A stretch of 64,000 nt of DNA from a virus. The position numbers were made by a program, and so were the translations under genes. Every line of letters starts with the position of its first letter. The first letter of the stretch is position 1. A model generated the notes under the pieces. That model was not told where the DNA came from. It was given only the letters and a program-made list of their open reading frames with translations, and did not search any database. The stretch covers positions 81,297 through 145,296 of IMG/VR virus record IMGVR_UViG_3300009314_000004; one strand, written 5' to 3'. This document shows positions 8,227 to 16,718 of this stretch, piece after piece.

Positions 8227-8784
8227 ATGCGCAGCAACTACTGGTTCTTAGTGGAGGTAAGCGGGGTACCACAACGATACGTCCACGAGCAAGTCCGACT
8301 TCTGGCAGGCAAAGTCCAAGGCATAGAAGGGGAAAACTGGGACAAAGAAAGGCAGAAGAGCTCCTTTGAAACAACCTGCCTAGAACTCCTCGGCGACCCA
8401 AACGAGCTTGCTCAGGGCATCGCTACTGCCATTGTCGAGGAATTCTCCTACCTGCGGGTTTCGGTGACGACCTACCAAAGAGAAGAACGCCGGATCTCCG
8501 TGACAACCAAGGAGGGAGCACCCCCGAACTGCCCGCCGGGGGCATTCTACATGCGTCAGGTGGAGGGGGAGGACGGACCCTACATGGTTTACGGCGAGGT
8601 CTTCGAACTTCGGGGGTTGACTGGCGCCCCCGAATTACCGGACCCGGAGTTCCGGGTGGTGCAAACGTGGTCCCGGAACTGCCCAGCGGTAGGAATATGG
8701 GGTGTAGAGCACCCCGTAAATATGACTCGGGTAACCCGTACGCAGTTCCTCCGGGGGCTCCAAGAAGTTAGAAGGAAATCATGA
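8227..8784 (+). CDS. hypothetical protein
   Basis: A 185-residue acidic protein of unknown function and the first gene of the plus-strand block after the divergent promoter. GGAGGG lies four bases before ATG 8227. It shows mixed alpha/beta composition without membrane segments or cysteine clusters; only Cys51, Cys99 and Cys148 or so occur, widely separated. Codon use (GGG, CCC and GCC rich) matches its neighbours. No family was recognised. Confidence 0.75.
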   Translation: MRSNYWFLVEVSGVPQRYVHEQVRLLAGKVQGIEGENWDKERQKSSFETTCLELLGDPNELAQGIATAIVEEFSYLRVSVTTYQREERRISVTTKEGAPPNCPPGAFYMRQVEGEDGPYMVYGEVFELRGLTGAPELPDPEFRVVQTWSRNCPAVGIWGVEHPVNMTRVTRTQFLRGLQEVRRKS

Positions 8785-8880
8785 GATTCAGAGCCAATCA
8801 CCAACCTCACCGCAGACAACGCCAAGCCTGGGCAAGGTGCTCGTGTGGAGGAGTTGCTGCTTGCTTACTGGAGGGTGCCT

Positions 8881-9903
8881 ATGGCAAGCCGGAACATGGA
8901 GCTGTCTCAAAAGCAACTGCGTGAGCTGAACCGAGCCAAGGCTGGGGACTTCTCGGCTTACGACAAAGTCATCATCGCTTTTAGCGGTGGGAAGGACTCC
9001 CAAGCCAGCACGATGAAGTTGCTGGACCTCGGGTGCCCGCCAGAGCAAATGTACCTGTGGCACCACGACGTGGAGGGCGGGGCCACCCCCTTCTTTGATT
9101 GGCCCTGCACGTCCGACTACTGCTGCGCCGCCGCTGAGCAGCTGGAAATCGACCTCTACTTCTCGTGGAAGGAAGGGGGCTTTCGCAGGGAGCTACTACG
9201 AGACAATGAGCCCACTGCCCCCACCTCTTTGGAGTTGGTTGGGGGCGGCATCGCCCGCACAGGCGGGAAGGGCCCCAAGGGCACCAGGCGACGGTTCCCG
9301 GCCATCGCTGCCGACCTGACCCGGCGCTGGTGCTCAGCCTACCTCAAAATCGACGTGGGCGACAAAATCTTCGCCAACGACCCAACCTTCGCACGGGGGT
9401 TCTTCCTGTTCGTCACCGGAGAGAGGCGAGAGGAATCCCCTGGTCGGGCCAAGTACTTGGAAGCGGAAAACGATCGGGCCTCCACCAGGAAGCGAATCAT
9501 CACTCACTGGCGGCCGGTCATCGACTTTCCTGAGAAGCAAGTGTGGGACACCATCAAGAACTATGGGGTCAACCCCCATCCGGCGTACCACCTGGGCTTC
9601 GGCCGGCTGTCTTGCGCTGCCTGCATCTTCGGCAACCCAGACCAGTGGGCCACCGTACGGGAACTCTTCCCGGAACAGTTTGCTGAAATTGCCGAGTACG
9701 AAGTGGCATTGCGGCATACACTGCGCGACGGGACGACCCTTCCCGAACTCGCTGATAGGGGAACCAGCTACCTCAGGTGGCTCCCCCACTCGGCAGCCTG
9801 GGCCATAGAAGCCGGGCGCAGTCACCAGTACAATCACCCCATCACTACGGACCCATGGGAATGCCCAACGGGCGCCTTCAAGAAGGGCGGAGGACCAACA
9901 TAA
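8881..9903 (+). CDS. PAPS-reductase/CysH-family PP-loop protein
   Basis: A 340-residue protein. VIIAFSGGKDSQAS at residues 31-44 is the PP-loop that binds and splits ATP. Later RRWCSAYLKI, VTGERREESPGRAKY and SCAACIFGNPDQW match the phage branch of the phosphoadenosine phosphosulfate reductase superfamily (also related to DndC). Phage members have no settled role; nucleotide or tRNA thiolation and sulphur transfer have been proposed. ATG 8881 has GGAGGG five bases upstream, preferred over GTG 8845. The stop TAA shares a base with the next ATG (TAATG). Superfamily assignment is firm; function is not. Confidence 0.8.
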   Translation: MASRNMELSQKQLRELNRAKAGDFSAYDKVIIAFSGGKDSQASTMKLLDLGCPPEQMYLWHHDVEGGATPFFDWPCTSDYCCAAAEQLEIDLYFSWKEGGFRRELLRDNEPTAPTSLELVGGGIARTGGKGPKGTRRRFPAIAADLTRRWCSAYLKIDVGDKIFANDPTFARGFFLFVTGERREESPGRAKYLEAENDRASTRKRIITHWRPVIDFPEKQVWDTIKNYGVNPHPAYHLGFGRLSCAACIFGNPDQWATVRELFPEQFAEIAEYEVALRHTLRDGTTLPELADRGTSYLRWLPHSAAWAIEAGRSHQYNHPITTDPWECPTGAFKKGGGPT

Positions 9904-10226
9904 TGCCGAAAATCATCACCGAAACAGAGCTTGCCGCGCTGGTAGCGGACCTCATCTGCGACCCCGCCAGCCGAGGGGAGGGGATGGACCGCGACCGGTA
10001 CACTCGGTTCCTCCGGGACATTGCGCAGACCGTAGCCAATCACTGCGGCGGAGAAGTAACGTGCATCCGGCCGGGGGACGCTCACCCGGACCGAGTCACG
10101 GACGCTCGCCTGATTGGCATAGACAAAGGGAATCTGGATTACCACTGGCAACTCCACATCGCCCCCAACGAGTGCCTGCCTTCCCCCGGTGACGGGGTGT
10201 GGGGCAAGGCTCGACGACTCATTTGA
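9903..10226 (+). CDS. hypothetical protein
   Basis: A 107-residue protein coupled to the PP-loop gene by a one-base overlap. The N-terminal half is helical (ETELAALVADLI...YTRFLRDIAQTVAN) and the C-terminal half looks like a small beta domain. After its stop another frame continues as coding-like sequence (DDSFEATDGVRYDEEHPP) to a stop near 10304, which may be a lost C-terminus. No family was recognised. Confidence 0.65.
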   Translation: MPKIITETELAALVADLICDPASRGEGMDRDRYTRFLRDIAQTVANHCGGEVTCIRPGDAHPDRVTDARLIGIDKGNLDYHWQLHIAPNECLPSPGDGVWGKARRLI

Positions 10227-10333
10227 AGCTACAGACGGCGTTCGCTACGACGAGGAACACCCCCCCCTGGACAAGTTTGCTGAAGCCGAAAGTGTCCGCC
10301 GCTGATGGAATCTAGAACGGAGGTATTCCAGAC

Positions 10334-10720
10334 ATGAAGAAGCTAGTTGACGCATGCAAAGCCCTCGTTCAGGCGTACAAGAACGGGGAAAAGTCGGGGG
10401 GTTCTGTCGATTGGCAGGATCTCGACGACGCACACGTACTGGCCGTGGCAGCCTTGGGGGAAACGCCCCGGGTCCACGTGGCCGTCATCACCTATCTGGG
10501 GGACTCCCCCACCGTTTTCATCACTGCTACCGAAGATGGTATGACCAACCGTCTGCACGAGTATGCAATGGAGGACTGGGAAGACGTCATGGGGAGCCCC
10601 CGAGAGGAAGCCCCAAAAGACAAAGATGCGGCTATCTCCGCCTACTTCGAGCAGCAGGGGGAAGACGAACGGGAGTGGCTGGAGGAGTCCATCAAGTACC
10701 TGGAGGACCTCAATGATTGA
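10334..10720 (+). CDS. hypothetical acidic protein
   Basis: A 128-residue protein with a basic helical N-terminus (MKKLVDACKALVQAYKNG), a central beta-rich part (VHVAVITYLGDSPTVFITAT) and a very acidic C-terminal tail (GEDEREWLEESIKYLEDLND). CGGAGG is ten bases before the start. It overlaps the start of the next gene by eight bases. Function unknown. Confidence 0.75.
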   Translation: MKKLVDACKALVQAYKNGEKSGGSVDWQDLDDAHVLAVAALGETPRVHVAVITYLGDSPTVFITATEDGMTNRLHEYAMEDWEDVMGSPREEAPKDKDAAISAYFEQQGEDEREWLEESIKYLEDLND

Positions 10721-11219
10721 CGAAGACAAAAGCGAGGCACAGAAGATCGCCGAAGAGCAAAGCCTCATTCCCCGCTGCCCTTTCTGCGGGAGCACGGAAG
10801 TCTACCATAACACCAACGTCCCTCGTTCGGTGGGGATTGCTCTTGTAGCTACAGACGGACACGGCGACGTCCACACCATAACCGAGTGGACGGGAGTGGA
10901 CGGAACCTTCTACGAGGAGGAGGAAGCAGATCCTAAGGGGAAATACTACTGCGAAACCTGCGGGGCAAAGGGCAATTCCTTAGTCACTCGGCGGAAACGC
11001 CAGTGGCTCAAACAGCGGGGAGGCGCTCCCCCACTTCCCTCCCTGGTCGACACCCAAGGACTGAGGGACACCATCAGCGACCCAGACGAGCCTATTGACA
11101 AACGGGCACGAATAGCCCGAGAATTATCTATGGCCTACATGGCGTTCGCTAAGGTGCTGGTGCTCACTGACGACCCTCGGTGGGACGAACTCGATGAAGC
11201 GGCCAAGAAGAGGGGCTAG
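10713..11219 (+). CDS. zinc-ribbon protein
   Basis: A 168-residue protein. CPFCGS near residue 24 and CETCGAKG near residue 80 form a likely four-Cys zinc ribbon, with a long acidic loop between them. The C-terminal half is helical and charged (DKRARIARELSMAYMAFAKV). GGAGG precedes ATG 10713 inside the upstream gene. Similar zinc knuckles recur throughout this genome. A nucleic-acid or protein contact role is plausible; no specific function is claimed. Confidence 0.75.
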   Translation: MIDEDKSEAQKIAEEQSLIPRCPFCGSTEVYHNTNVPRSVGIALVATDGHGDVHTITEWTGVDGTFYEEEEADPKGKYYCETCGAKGNSLVTRRKRQWLKQRGGAPPLPSLVDTQGLRDTISDPDEPIDKRARIARELSMAYMAFAKVLVLTDDPRWDELDEAAKKRG

Positions 11220-11233
11220 CGAAGGGGGAAAGA

Positions 11234-11536
11234 ATGAAAGTCTGGGGGTTGTGGTACGGGGGGAGCAGCTATGCAACCCCTGAGAGGAGCGACCTTGAAG
11301 AGTTTCCCAGCATCACCGGCGCCCGGGAGATCTTCGAGTGTCGCGGAGACGGGTGGGACCCCGTCACGCGGAGTCGGTGCCCTTGCGTCGACGCCGGCGC
11401 AAGTGCTTATGAGTATGGGCACGGCGCTGAAATGCAGCTATTCTTCGACAAGCCTCATTTGGATGACCCCTACTGGTACCCAGACCGCATCATTCGTTTC
11501 GGGCCTCGGGGAGGGGTACAGGTAATCCCATGCTGA
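11234..11536 (+). CDS. hypothetical protein
   Basis: A 100-residue protein rich in Trp, Tyr, Gly and Asp (MKVWGLWYGGSSYA, PYWYPDRIIRFGPRGG). GGGGGAAAGA precedes ATG 11234. The C-terminus overlaps the next gene by seven bases. The small beta-rich composition is typical of phage accessory proteins; no family was recognised. Confidence 0.7.
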   Translation: MKVWGLWYGGSSYATPERSDLEEFPSITGAREIFECRGDGWDPVTRSRCPCVDAGASAYEYGHGAEMQLFFDKPHLDDPYWYPDRIIRFGPRGGVQVIPC

Positions 11537-11787
11537 AGAAAGATTTCCTGTGGTTGCTACACCACACCAAGAAGCCTGTACGGGTGTTCGTCACCAGCAC
11601 AGTCAAGGGAGCCCACTCGGTGTGCCTGCGGGGAACGAAATTCCCCGACCAGCTACCGGGAGGGCCCCGCCTCACCAAAGCTGGAACCAAGTGCCAACTC
11701 GAGTTGGTGGTTGGTTCCCGAACCAAGGCATACAGAATAAGAGACAAGTACGCCGGATGGATGGCGACGGCCTGCAAGGAGGAGTAA
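11530..11787 (+). CDS. hypothetical basic protein
   Basis: An 85-residue basic protein, likely a small beta barrel by composition (RVFVTSTVKG, CQLELVVGSRTKAYRI). It starts inside the end of the previous gene, and its stop TAA shares one base with the next ATG (GGAGTAATG). Function unknown. Confidence 0.7.
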   Translation: MLKKDFLWLLHHTKKPVRVFVTSTVKGAHSVCLRGTKFPDQLPGGPRLTKAGTKCQLELVVGSRTKAYRIRDKYAGWMATACKEE

Positions 11788-12119
11788 TGGCAAAACCAAC
11801 ACCGGAGCTGGACAAGCTCCTGGCGAACAAGGTGAAAAGAGACCTCGCTCAGGAGTTCTATGATTGGATAACGGAGGGGAAAGGGTGGGTTTTCTGCAAG
11901 TACGTCGAGGACGCTCCTGACCCGGAATACGCAGATGACCCCGACTGCGTCGACGAAGACGGGCTGTGGGTTGGGCCCACCATACCAACGTTCGTCCCCA
12001 TTCGCCTCAAGCCGGAAGAATTCATTGCTGATTTCCTCGGCATCGACTACGCCGGCTACTTGGCAGAAAGGGAGGCCATCTTCCAAGAAGTGCGGGAAGA
12101 GGCAAAGAAACGGGAGTAG
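11787..12119 (+). CDS. hypothetical acidic protein
   Basis: A 110-residue protein with helical ends and an acidic middle (EDAPDPEYADDPDCVDEDG). GGAGGAGTA runs into ATG 11787. The C-terminal helix is Glu/Arg rich. It belongs to the same operon as its neighbours; no family was recognised. Confidence 0.7.
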   Translation: MAKPTPELDKLLANKVKRDLAQEFYDWITEGKGWVFCKYVEDAPDPEYADDPDCVDEDGLWVGPTIPTFVPIRLKPEEFIADFLGIDYAGYLAEREAIFQEVREEAKKRE

Positions 12120-12122
12120 CCC

Positions 12123-12362
12123 ATGTGCTCGAAGTGCCCCCTGTGGGACTACGAACTGACCTGCGGGCACACAGTGGTGCGCGAAGACCCCCCGTACTCC
12201 GGGTTGACCGTGCACTGCAAAGTGTGCGGGGAGTACCGGGACTTCGTCACCGTCGCCTTCGGAAACCCAATGGCCTTCGTGCTCAAAAAAACACTGGGCA
12301 TCGAGGTCGAGCCCCTGTGGTGGTACCGCAGGGGCGACGAACCAACTGAGGAGGACCAATGA
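12123..12362 (+). CDS. zinc-knuckle protein
   Basis: A 79-residue protein with CSKC at the N-terminus, then CGH and CKVCGEY. The Cys/His pairs suggest one or two bound zinc ions, as in small treble-clef or rubredoxin-like knuckles. GGGAG lies six bases before the start. It overlaps the next gene by four bases (ATGA). Function unknown. Confidence 0.72.
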   Translation: MCSKCPLWDYELTCGHTVVREDPPYSGLTVHCKVCGEYRDFVTVAFGNPMAFVLKKTLGIEVEPLWWYRRGDEPTEEDQ

Positions 12363-12721
12363 ATACTGAATTCACCATCGCCATGCCATGGTACGACAGC
12401 ACCGGCAAGCTCCGTTGCTCCCTCGTAGTGGGCGGAGAGGAGTACGATTTCTTTGTGAGCAACCAGGACGACTGCGAGGGGGAGATCCCCCACGTTGTGG
12501 AGTTCCACCCCCAGGACCAGTTCTGCACCTTGCACGGGCCCGTCACCCGGGACGTGCAGACCGCACTGCGTAGAGTGGTCTCTCCTCCCCACAAGGAGCA
12601 CGGGGGTTTTTGGGGGCACTACCCCGACCACCCTGTTGGCGACTGGCAAGATGAGGTCGCGGCCGGCAACACCCGCCTGGGATACTGGGAGTGGGTAGGA
12701 GTCCAGCTGGAGCTCGCATGA
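12359..12721 (+). CDS. hypothetical protein
   Basis: A 120-residue protein, beta-rich with conserved-looking aromatic patches (FWGHYPDHPVGDW, LGYWEWVGVQLEL). GAGGAGG precedes ATG 12359. It is coupled to both neighbours by four-base overlaps. No family was recognised. Confidence 0.7.
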   Translation: MNTEFTIAMPWYDSTGKLRCSLVVGGEEYDFFVSNQDDCEGEIPHVVEFHPQDQFCTLHGPVTRDVQTALRRVVSPPHKEHGGFWGHYPDHPVGDWQDEVAAGNTRLGYWEWVGVQLELA

Positions 12722-12969
12722 GCAGCGCACTTGCGGAGTATCACAAGTTCCTCAAGGGCCCCATAGCAGCAAAAATCGTCCCCGGGACGAAGCTGTTTCT
12801 TCGTTACTATCACACCCAAGGTCGATTGCTGCACATCCGAGCGATAGTAGACATGGAGTACGTCGTCTTTCGCTATTGGGCAAGAGCCCGCTGGAACTAC
12901 GAGGTCCGGGATATGACCCTGTTCTTCGTGAGCCAGGAAAACATTGAATTCAGAGGTAAAAGCCAGTAA
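12718..12969 (+). CDS. hypothetical small beta protein
   Basis: An 83-residue protein beginning MSSALAEYHKFLKGP. The remainder alternates hydrophobic and charged residues (LLHIRAIVDMEYVVFRYWAR), suggesting a small beta barrel. The start overlaps the upstream stop (GCATGAG). Function unknown. Confidence 0.68.
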   Translation: MSSALAEYHKFLKGPIAAKIVPGTKLFLRYYHTQGRLLHIRAIVDMEYVVFRYWARARWNYEVRDMTLFFVSQENIEFRGKSQ

Positions 12970-12998
12970 ACGACCACTCCGCAAGCGAAGGAGGCCGC

Positions 12999-13970
12999 AT
13001 GGCGAAAATCTGCTACACCCCCAAACGATTCCGGGAGTCCTCCCGGGCGAAGATCGAGTGGGCCAACAGCATCATCGAGGAGTACTTAGCCAAGGGTTTT
13101 TCACTTACTCTCCGCCAACTTTTCTACCAGTTTGTGAGCCGCGACCTCATCCCCAACTCCCAACGGGAGTACTCCAACCTGGGGAACCTCATCTCGGACG
13201 CCCGCTTGGCCGGCTTGGTTGACTGGGACGCCATTGAAGACCGTCGCCGAGGACTGCGGGGTGCGGGCACCCCGCAGCGCCCCCACTGGAACAGCCCAAC
13301 GGAGATCATCGACGCCTGCGTCTACGGCTACCGTCGGGACAAGTGGGCCACCCAACCCCAACGCATCGAAGTCTGGGTTGAAAAAGAAAGTCTTATTGAA
13401 ATCGTCCAGCACGCCTGCGACCCCCTCGACGTGCCCTACTATGCCTGCCTGGGATACAACTCCCAGACCGGGATGTGGGTGGGCGCCCAACGCCTCATCA
13501 GGCACCTGCGCCGAGGGCAGACACCTACCATTATCCACCTGGGCGACCACGACCCTTCCGGGATCGACATGACCCGGGATACGGTGGACCGGCTGACTCT
13601 GTTCCTCACCCACCACGGGCACAACCCCCCGCGGGTGTTCAGGGCCGGCTTGAACATGGACCAAGTGGAAGAATACAACCCACCGCCCAACCCAGCCAAA
13701 GTGACCGACTCCCGCTTTGCTGAATATGTCGCTCTGTACGGGGAAGAATGCTGGGAGCTGGACGCTCTTCCCCCCGACGTCCTTTCAGGCATCATCCAAG
13801 AGGAAATCTTGAGGCGGATGGACCAAGCAAACTTCGACAAAGTACGAGCCCGGGAAGAACGAGAGAAACGGGACCTCGTTGGGATTCAGCGCAACTGGGA
13901 AGAAGTCTCCGAACTAGTCCGTGAACTGGACATGGAGGATGCAGATGACGAAGAAGACGACGAGTACTAG
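12999..13970 (+). CDS. TOPRIM-domain protein resembling Spo11/topoisomerase VI subunit A (Mini-A-like)
   Basis: A 323-residue protein. Residues 30-75 look like the winged-helix CAP domain of TopoVI-A/Spo11 (LTLRQLFYQFV, with Tyr in the position of the strand-cleaving tyrosine). The centre holds a TOPRIM-type site: the acidic residue of VEKESLIE, then LGDHDPSGIDMTRD with the D-x-D pair that binds metal. The tail is a charged coiled coil ending EDADDEEDDEY. Stand-alone Mini-A proteins of mobile elements have this layout. AAGGAGG precedes the start. It may cut or re-join DNA, or be a primase-like TOPRIM protein; no B subunit gene is nearby. Confidence 0.6.
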   Translation: MAKICYTPKRFRESSRAKIEWANSIIEEYLAKGFSLTLRQLFYQFVSRDLIPNSQREYSNLGNLISDARLAGLVDWDAIEDRRRGLRGAGTPQRPHWNSPTEIIDACVYGYRRDKWATQPQRIEVWVEKESLIEIVQHACDPLDVPYYACLGYNSQTGMWVGAQRLIRHLRRGQTPTIIHLGDHDPSGIDMTRDTVDRLTLFLTHHGHNPPRVFRAGLNMDQVEEYNPPPNPAKVTDSRFAEYVALYGEECWELDALPPDVLSGIIQEEILRRMDQANFDKVRAREEREKRDLVGIQRNWEEVSELVRELDMEDADDEEDDEY

Positions 13971-14160
13971 AGGCCTCACCATCACCGCCAAAATCGGTGA
14001 ACTGACGGTGCGCCTGTTCCCCAACGACAAGTTGGGACTACTCAACGAACAGAGCACCCTACGGGACATCGGCGAACTGAGGGCCCGGCTCGAAGAGGAA
14101 TGGGGCCCCCTGGAACTCACCAGCCAAGTCAAGCAGGTAGAGGAAGAGCATGCTCACTGA
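13945..14160 (+). CDS. hypothetical protein
   Basis: A 71-residue protein starting within the acidic tail of the TOPRIM gene in another frame. GGAGG lies five bases before ATG 13945. It has a short beta part (LTITAKIGELTVRLF) followed by an acidic helix (LRARLEEEWG). Overlapping translation suggests coupling to the TOPRIM protein. Function unknown. Confidence 0.6.
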   Translation: MTKKTTSTRGLTITAKIGELTVRLFPNDKLGLLNEQSTLRDIGELRARLEEEWGPLELTSQVKQVEEEHAH

Positions 14161-14611
14161 CCTCATCCACCGCCTGGAGGAGCTGGAGCAATCCCAACTC
14201 GGGGACACCGCCTTTGTTGAAAAAGTGGGTCCGGAGCAAAAGGCGAAATACCGACAACTCGAAGAGAGGCTTAGGGCCTTCTTTGAGAATGGTGACTGGT
14301 TCAACACCATCTCCGTCCCCGGCGTGGGGGTGGTCGGCGTATTCGCCCCCCATCATGGAGGCGAGGCCAATGCCAGAGCTATGCTGGAAGGGGCCAAACT
14401 GACAAGGGAAACCTCGGCGCGGCTGAAAGAGGTCCGTTCAATACTGACAGCTGTCAAGGACGACGCCTGCGACCTCATTGCCGAAATCAACGAGGCGGCC
14501 CCTGAGGGGGATGGGATGCTCCTGGAGGTTCGGGATGCCTGTGAGGCCATCATGCACAAATTGGAGAGTATCCTAATGCCCAACGACGGAGGAGTCGGAG
14601 GAAAACCATGA
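14150..14611 (+). CDS. hypothetical coiled-coil protein
   Basis: A 153-residue protein. Both ends are predicted helical and charged (LIHRLEELEQSQLGDTAF, EVRDACEAIMHKLESILM), with a glycine-rich beta segment between them (VPGVGVVGVFAPHHGG). It starts inside the preceding gene after GAGGAAGAGC and overlaps the next by four bases. No family was recognised. Confidence 0.7.
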   Translation: MLTDLIHRLEELEQSQLGDTAFVEKVGPEQKAKYRQLEERLRAFFENGDWFNTISVPGVGVVGVFAPHHGGEANARAMLEGAKLTRETSARLKEVRSILTAVKDDACDLIAEINEAAPEGDGMLLEVRDACEAIMHKLESILMPNDGGVGGKP

Positions 14612-15414
14612 AAAAAACACTGAACAGCATCATCAGCTGCATTCTTGAGCGGGAAAACCGACGCGGGCAGGCGGCAAAGGCCCGACTGCCGCAGCGTCCC
14701 CCCCGACACTCGTACATGGTGACGTACCCTAGTGTGTCGGGCCTGCCCATAAGCGAAGATGTGGGGGGACAAGAGATAGAAACGGTAGAGGTACGGGCTG
14801 AATTCCAGCTGCGTCTTGCTGATCGTTACATAGGAAAGGCCATGGCAGTCGCAGAGGCAGCAAGGCTGGCGAGAGAAACGCCCGAGTCCCGGCACGGGTT
14901 CCGCAAGGGACAAAGGGTGATGGTTGCCCATCAAGGACCGGGGACGGTGGTAGGCGGCATCGTGGGGTGTATCTACGTTGTCCTGGATAGTGGTCTAAGG
15001 GGCTGTGGGGCGCTCGGGGAGTGGATGTGTCCCCCCGCCGACCTCACGCCCTTGGAAGAAGAACAGCCCGAAAAGCCGACGCCGGAGTTCAAGGTGGGTG
15101 ATCGGGTCTGTCATCTCTTAGGCGAAAGGCCGTACACAGGCGTGATCATGCAGATTTCCGACCTACTTTCCATTCGTCGTGACGATAATGTCCCCGGTTC
15201 CGGAGAAAACGATCTTTGGACTATCCGTCCATACAGAGTTACCCCCTACGACCCCAAGAACCGACAGCATGCCGAGGCAAGGTGGCCAGGCGCCGAGGTA
15301 GGCAATTGCGGTCATTTCACCAAATGCAAACGTTGTGGTGGTGCGGCAAACAATCGGCACAAGTGGCCCACGCTGGACGGGCGCTACTACTGCCCGGAGT
15401 GTTGGGACAAGTGA
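14608..15414 (+). CDS. hypothetical protein with SH3-like repeats and C-terminal zinc ribbon
   Basis: A 268-residue protein. Two beta-barrel-like segments begin with similar strings, FRKGQRVMVAHQGPGTV and FKVGDRVCHLLGERPYTG, as in KOW or SH3-like folds. The C-terminus has CKRCGG and CPECWDK, a four-Cys zinc ribbon. GGAGGAAAACC precedes the start. The fold mix suggests a protein- or RNA-contacting role. Specific function unknown. Confidence 0.68.
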   Translation: MKKTLNSIISCILERENRRGQAAKARLPQRPPRHSYMVTYPSVSGLPISEDVGGQEIETVEVRAEFQLRLADRYIGKAMAVAEAARLARETPESRHGFRKGQRVMVAHQGPGTVVGGIVGCIYVVLDSGLRGCGALGEWMCPPADLTPLEEEQPEKPTPEFKVGDRVCHLLGERPYTGVIMQISDLLSIRRDDNVPGSGENDLWTIRPYRVTPYDPKNRQHAEARWPGAEVGNCGHFTKCKRCGGAANNRHKWPTLDGRYYCPECWDK

Positions 15415-15430
15415 GAAGAAGGGGCGAGTG

Positions 15431-15697
15431 ATGAAAACCACAGCGAAGCACCGGACAACAGCAAAAAAGACACTCCCTAGTGGACTTGCGGTAGGTCTGC
15501 TCAACCTAACAGCGGATGGCCTGTTCGACATCCTCGACGATTTAGATGACGCACTGACGTTGTTGAAAGAACATCGTGACGAGTTTGTCGCTCTGTGCTT
15601 AGTGCTTCCGGTACAAGATCCCCGTAGGCATGCTTTGAGGGAGTTGTTGCGGACTCTCAACGCCTTTCTGAAGGAGAAGGAAGATGACACGAAATAG
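15431..15697 (+). CDS. hypothetical helical protein
   Basis: An 88-residue protein with a basic N-terminal tail (MKTTAKHRTTAKKTLPSG) and amphipathic helices (DILDDLDDALTLLKEHRDEF). AGGGGCGAG precedes ATG 15431. Its last 14 bases overlap the next gene. Function unknown. Confidence 0.65.
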   Translation: MKTTAKHRTTAKKTLPSGLAVGLLNLTADGLFDILDDLDDALTLLKEHRDEFVALCLVLPVQDPRRHALRELLRTLNAFLKEKEDDTK

Positions 15698-15866
15698 ATA
15701 CTTTTTGCATTTGGCGGAAATAGGTACCTTTGCAGACTGGGCGCACTTAAAAGGGTGGATTCGGGAGGAGAGCTACGGGGATTATGAAGTATTGCGTCTG
15801 CGAAAGGGGAGTAGAAGGAAGACCGCAATAATAACAAACACAAAAACGGAGAGGGAACATGAGTAA
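15684..15866 (+). CDS. hypothetical small protein
   Basis: A 60-residue basic protein (MTRNRYFLHLAEIGTFADW...) with AAGGAGAAGGAAG directly before ATG 15684. It overlaps both neighbours. Slightly AT-richer than the genes around it. Function unknown. Confidence 0.6.
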   Translation: MTRNRYFLHLAEIGTFADWAHLKGWIREESYGDYEVLRLRKGSRRKTAIITNTKTEREHE

Positions 15867-16269
15867 CCAAACCATTGGAGCCAAAGACTTCGCTGAATTC
15901 TTGGGGCCCTGGACTCCTCAAGGTGTAGAGGCCAGTCCGGCCGTAGCCGAAGTCCTAAAGGAGGACATCGACCTCAGCAACGCCGCTGAGGACGCCACCG
16001 TTCTGCTCCTCAACGAACTGGTGCAAGACAAACGGGAAACAGGCATAATCGCCGGCCGGTGCTACCAAGCCACCCTGTCCAAGCCGTTGGACGACGGGGG
16101 GTTCAGGTACTGGCTATTGCTCGTCATCACCAACGCCGACCCGGAGGTCCCCAAAAGCCGGATGCTCATTTTGACCCCTCAAGAGGTCAAGGGCAACGCC
16201 GTCGTGTGGGACCTCATCGGTGAAGCTGCGCAGAAGACCGTTCAGTCCATGATCGAACTGGGGACCTGA
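15859..16269 (+). CDS. hypothetical protein
   Basis: A 136-residue acidic alpha/beta protein (FRYWLLLVITNADPEVPKSR in the centre). GGAGAGGGAAC precedes ATG 15859. The stop shares one base with the next start (TGATG). No recognisable family. Confidence 0.7.
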   Translation: MSNQTIGAKDFAEFLGPWTPQGVEASPAVAEVLKEDIDLSNAAEDATVLLLNELVQDKRETGIIAGRCYQATLSKPLDDGGFRYWLLLVITNADPEVPKSRMLILTPQEVKGNAVVWDLIGEAAQKTVQSMIELGT

Positions 16270-16718
16270 TGCGCCTCATTAGCGCCGCCAGCTTCGCCAA
16301 GGAGACGGTAGCAGGAGGAACAATCCAGTGCCCGCTCTGCCGCACCTACCTGCGGAAAGAGGATGAGTACGGCGCCCGTCTAAGTGCACGGTCAACATCT
16401 GAGCCAGGAAAGGTGAACATCCGCATCTCCTGGCACTGCCGACACTGCCACACCGACTGCGACGTGGGCCTCATGCCTGATGCGGACTGGTGGGAGGACT
16501 ACTTCGAAGAAGGTCACCCGTACCAGCTGTGGGACCCCAACGCCAAGAACGCTCGATGCCGGGACGCCGTGACTCTCAGGGCCCACCTGGCCATCACCAA
16601 GATCCTGAAAAGGGGGGAGAACAGGCCCCTCTTCCAAGAGCTGGTGGAGGCGGACAAACTGATCCTTGAGGACCTGGAAGACATCGTCGCCCGCCTTGAG
16701 CGGCTGGCGCCCACGTAG
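16269..16718 (+). CDS. zinc-knuckle protein
   Basis: A 149-residue protein with CPLCRTYL near residue 21 and CRHCHTDC near residue 56, a probable zinc ribbon with an inserted loop. The C-terminal half is a charged helix (LFQELVEADKLILEDLEDIV). It is coupled to the upstream gene. Last well-supported gene of this plus-strand block. Confidence 0.7.
   Translation: MRLISAASFAKETVAGGTIQCPLCRTYLRKEDEYGARLSARSTSEPGKVNIRISWHCRHCHTDCDVGLMPDADWWEDYFEEGHPYQLWDPNAKNARCRDAVTLRAHLAITKILKRGENRPLFQELVEADKLILEDLEDIVARLERLAPT

Noticed and set aside
8845-8880. GTG start for the PAPS-reductase-like gene
   Set aside because: ATG 8881 has a proper GGAGGG site, while GTG 8845 has none.
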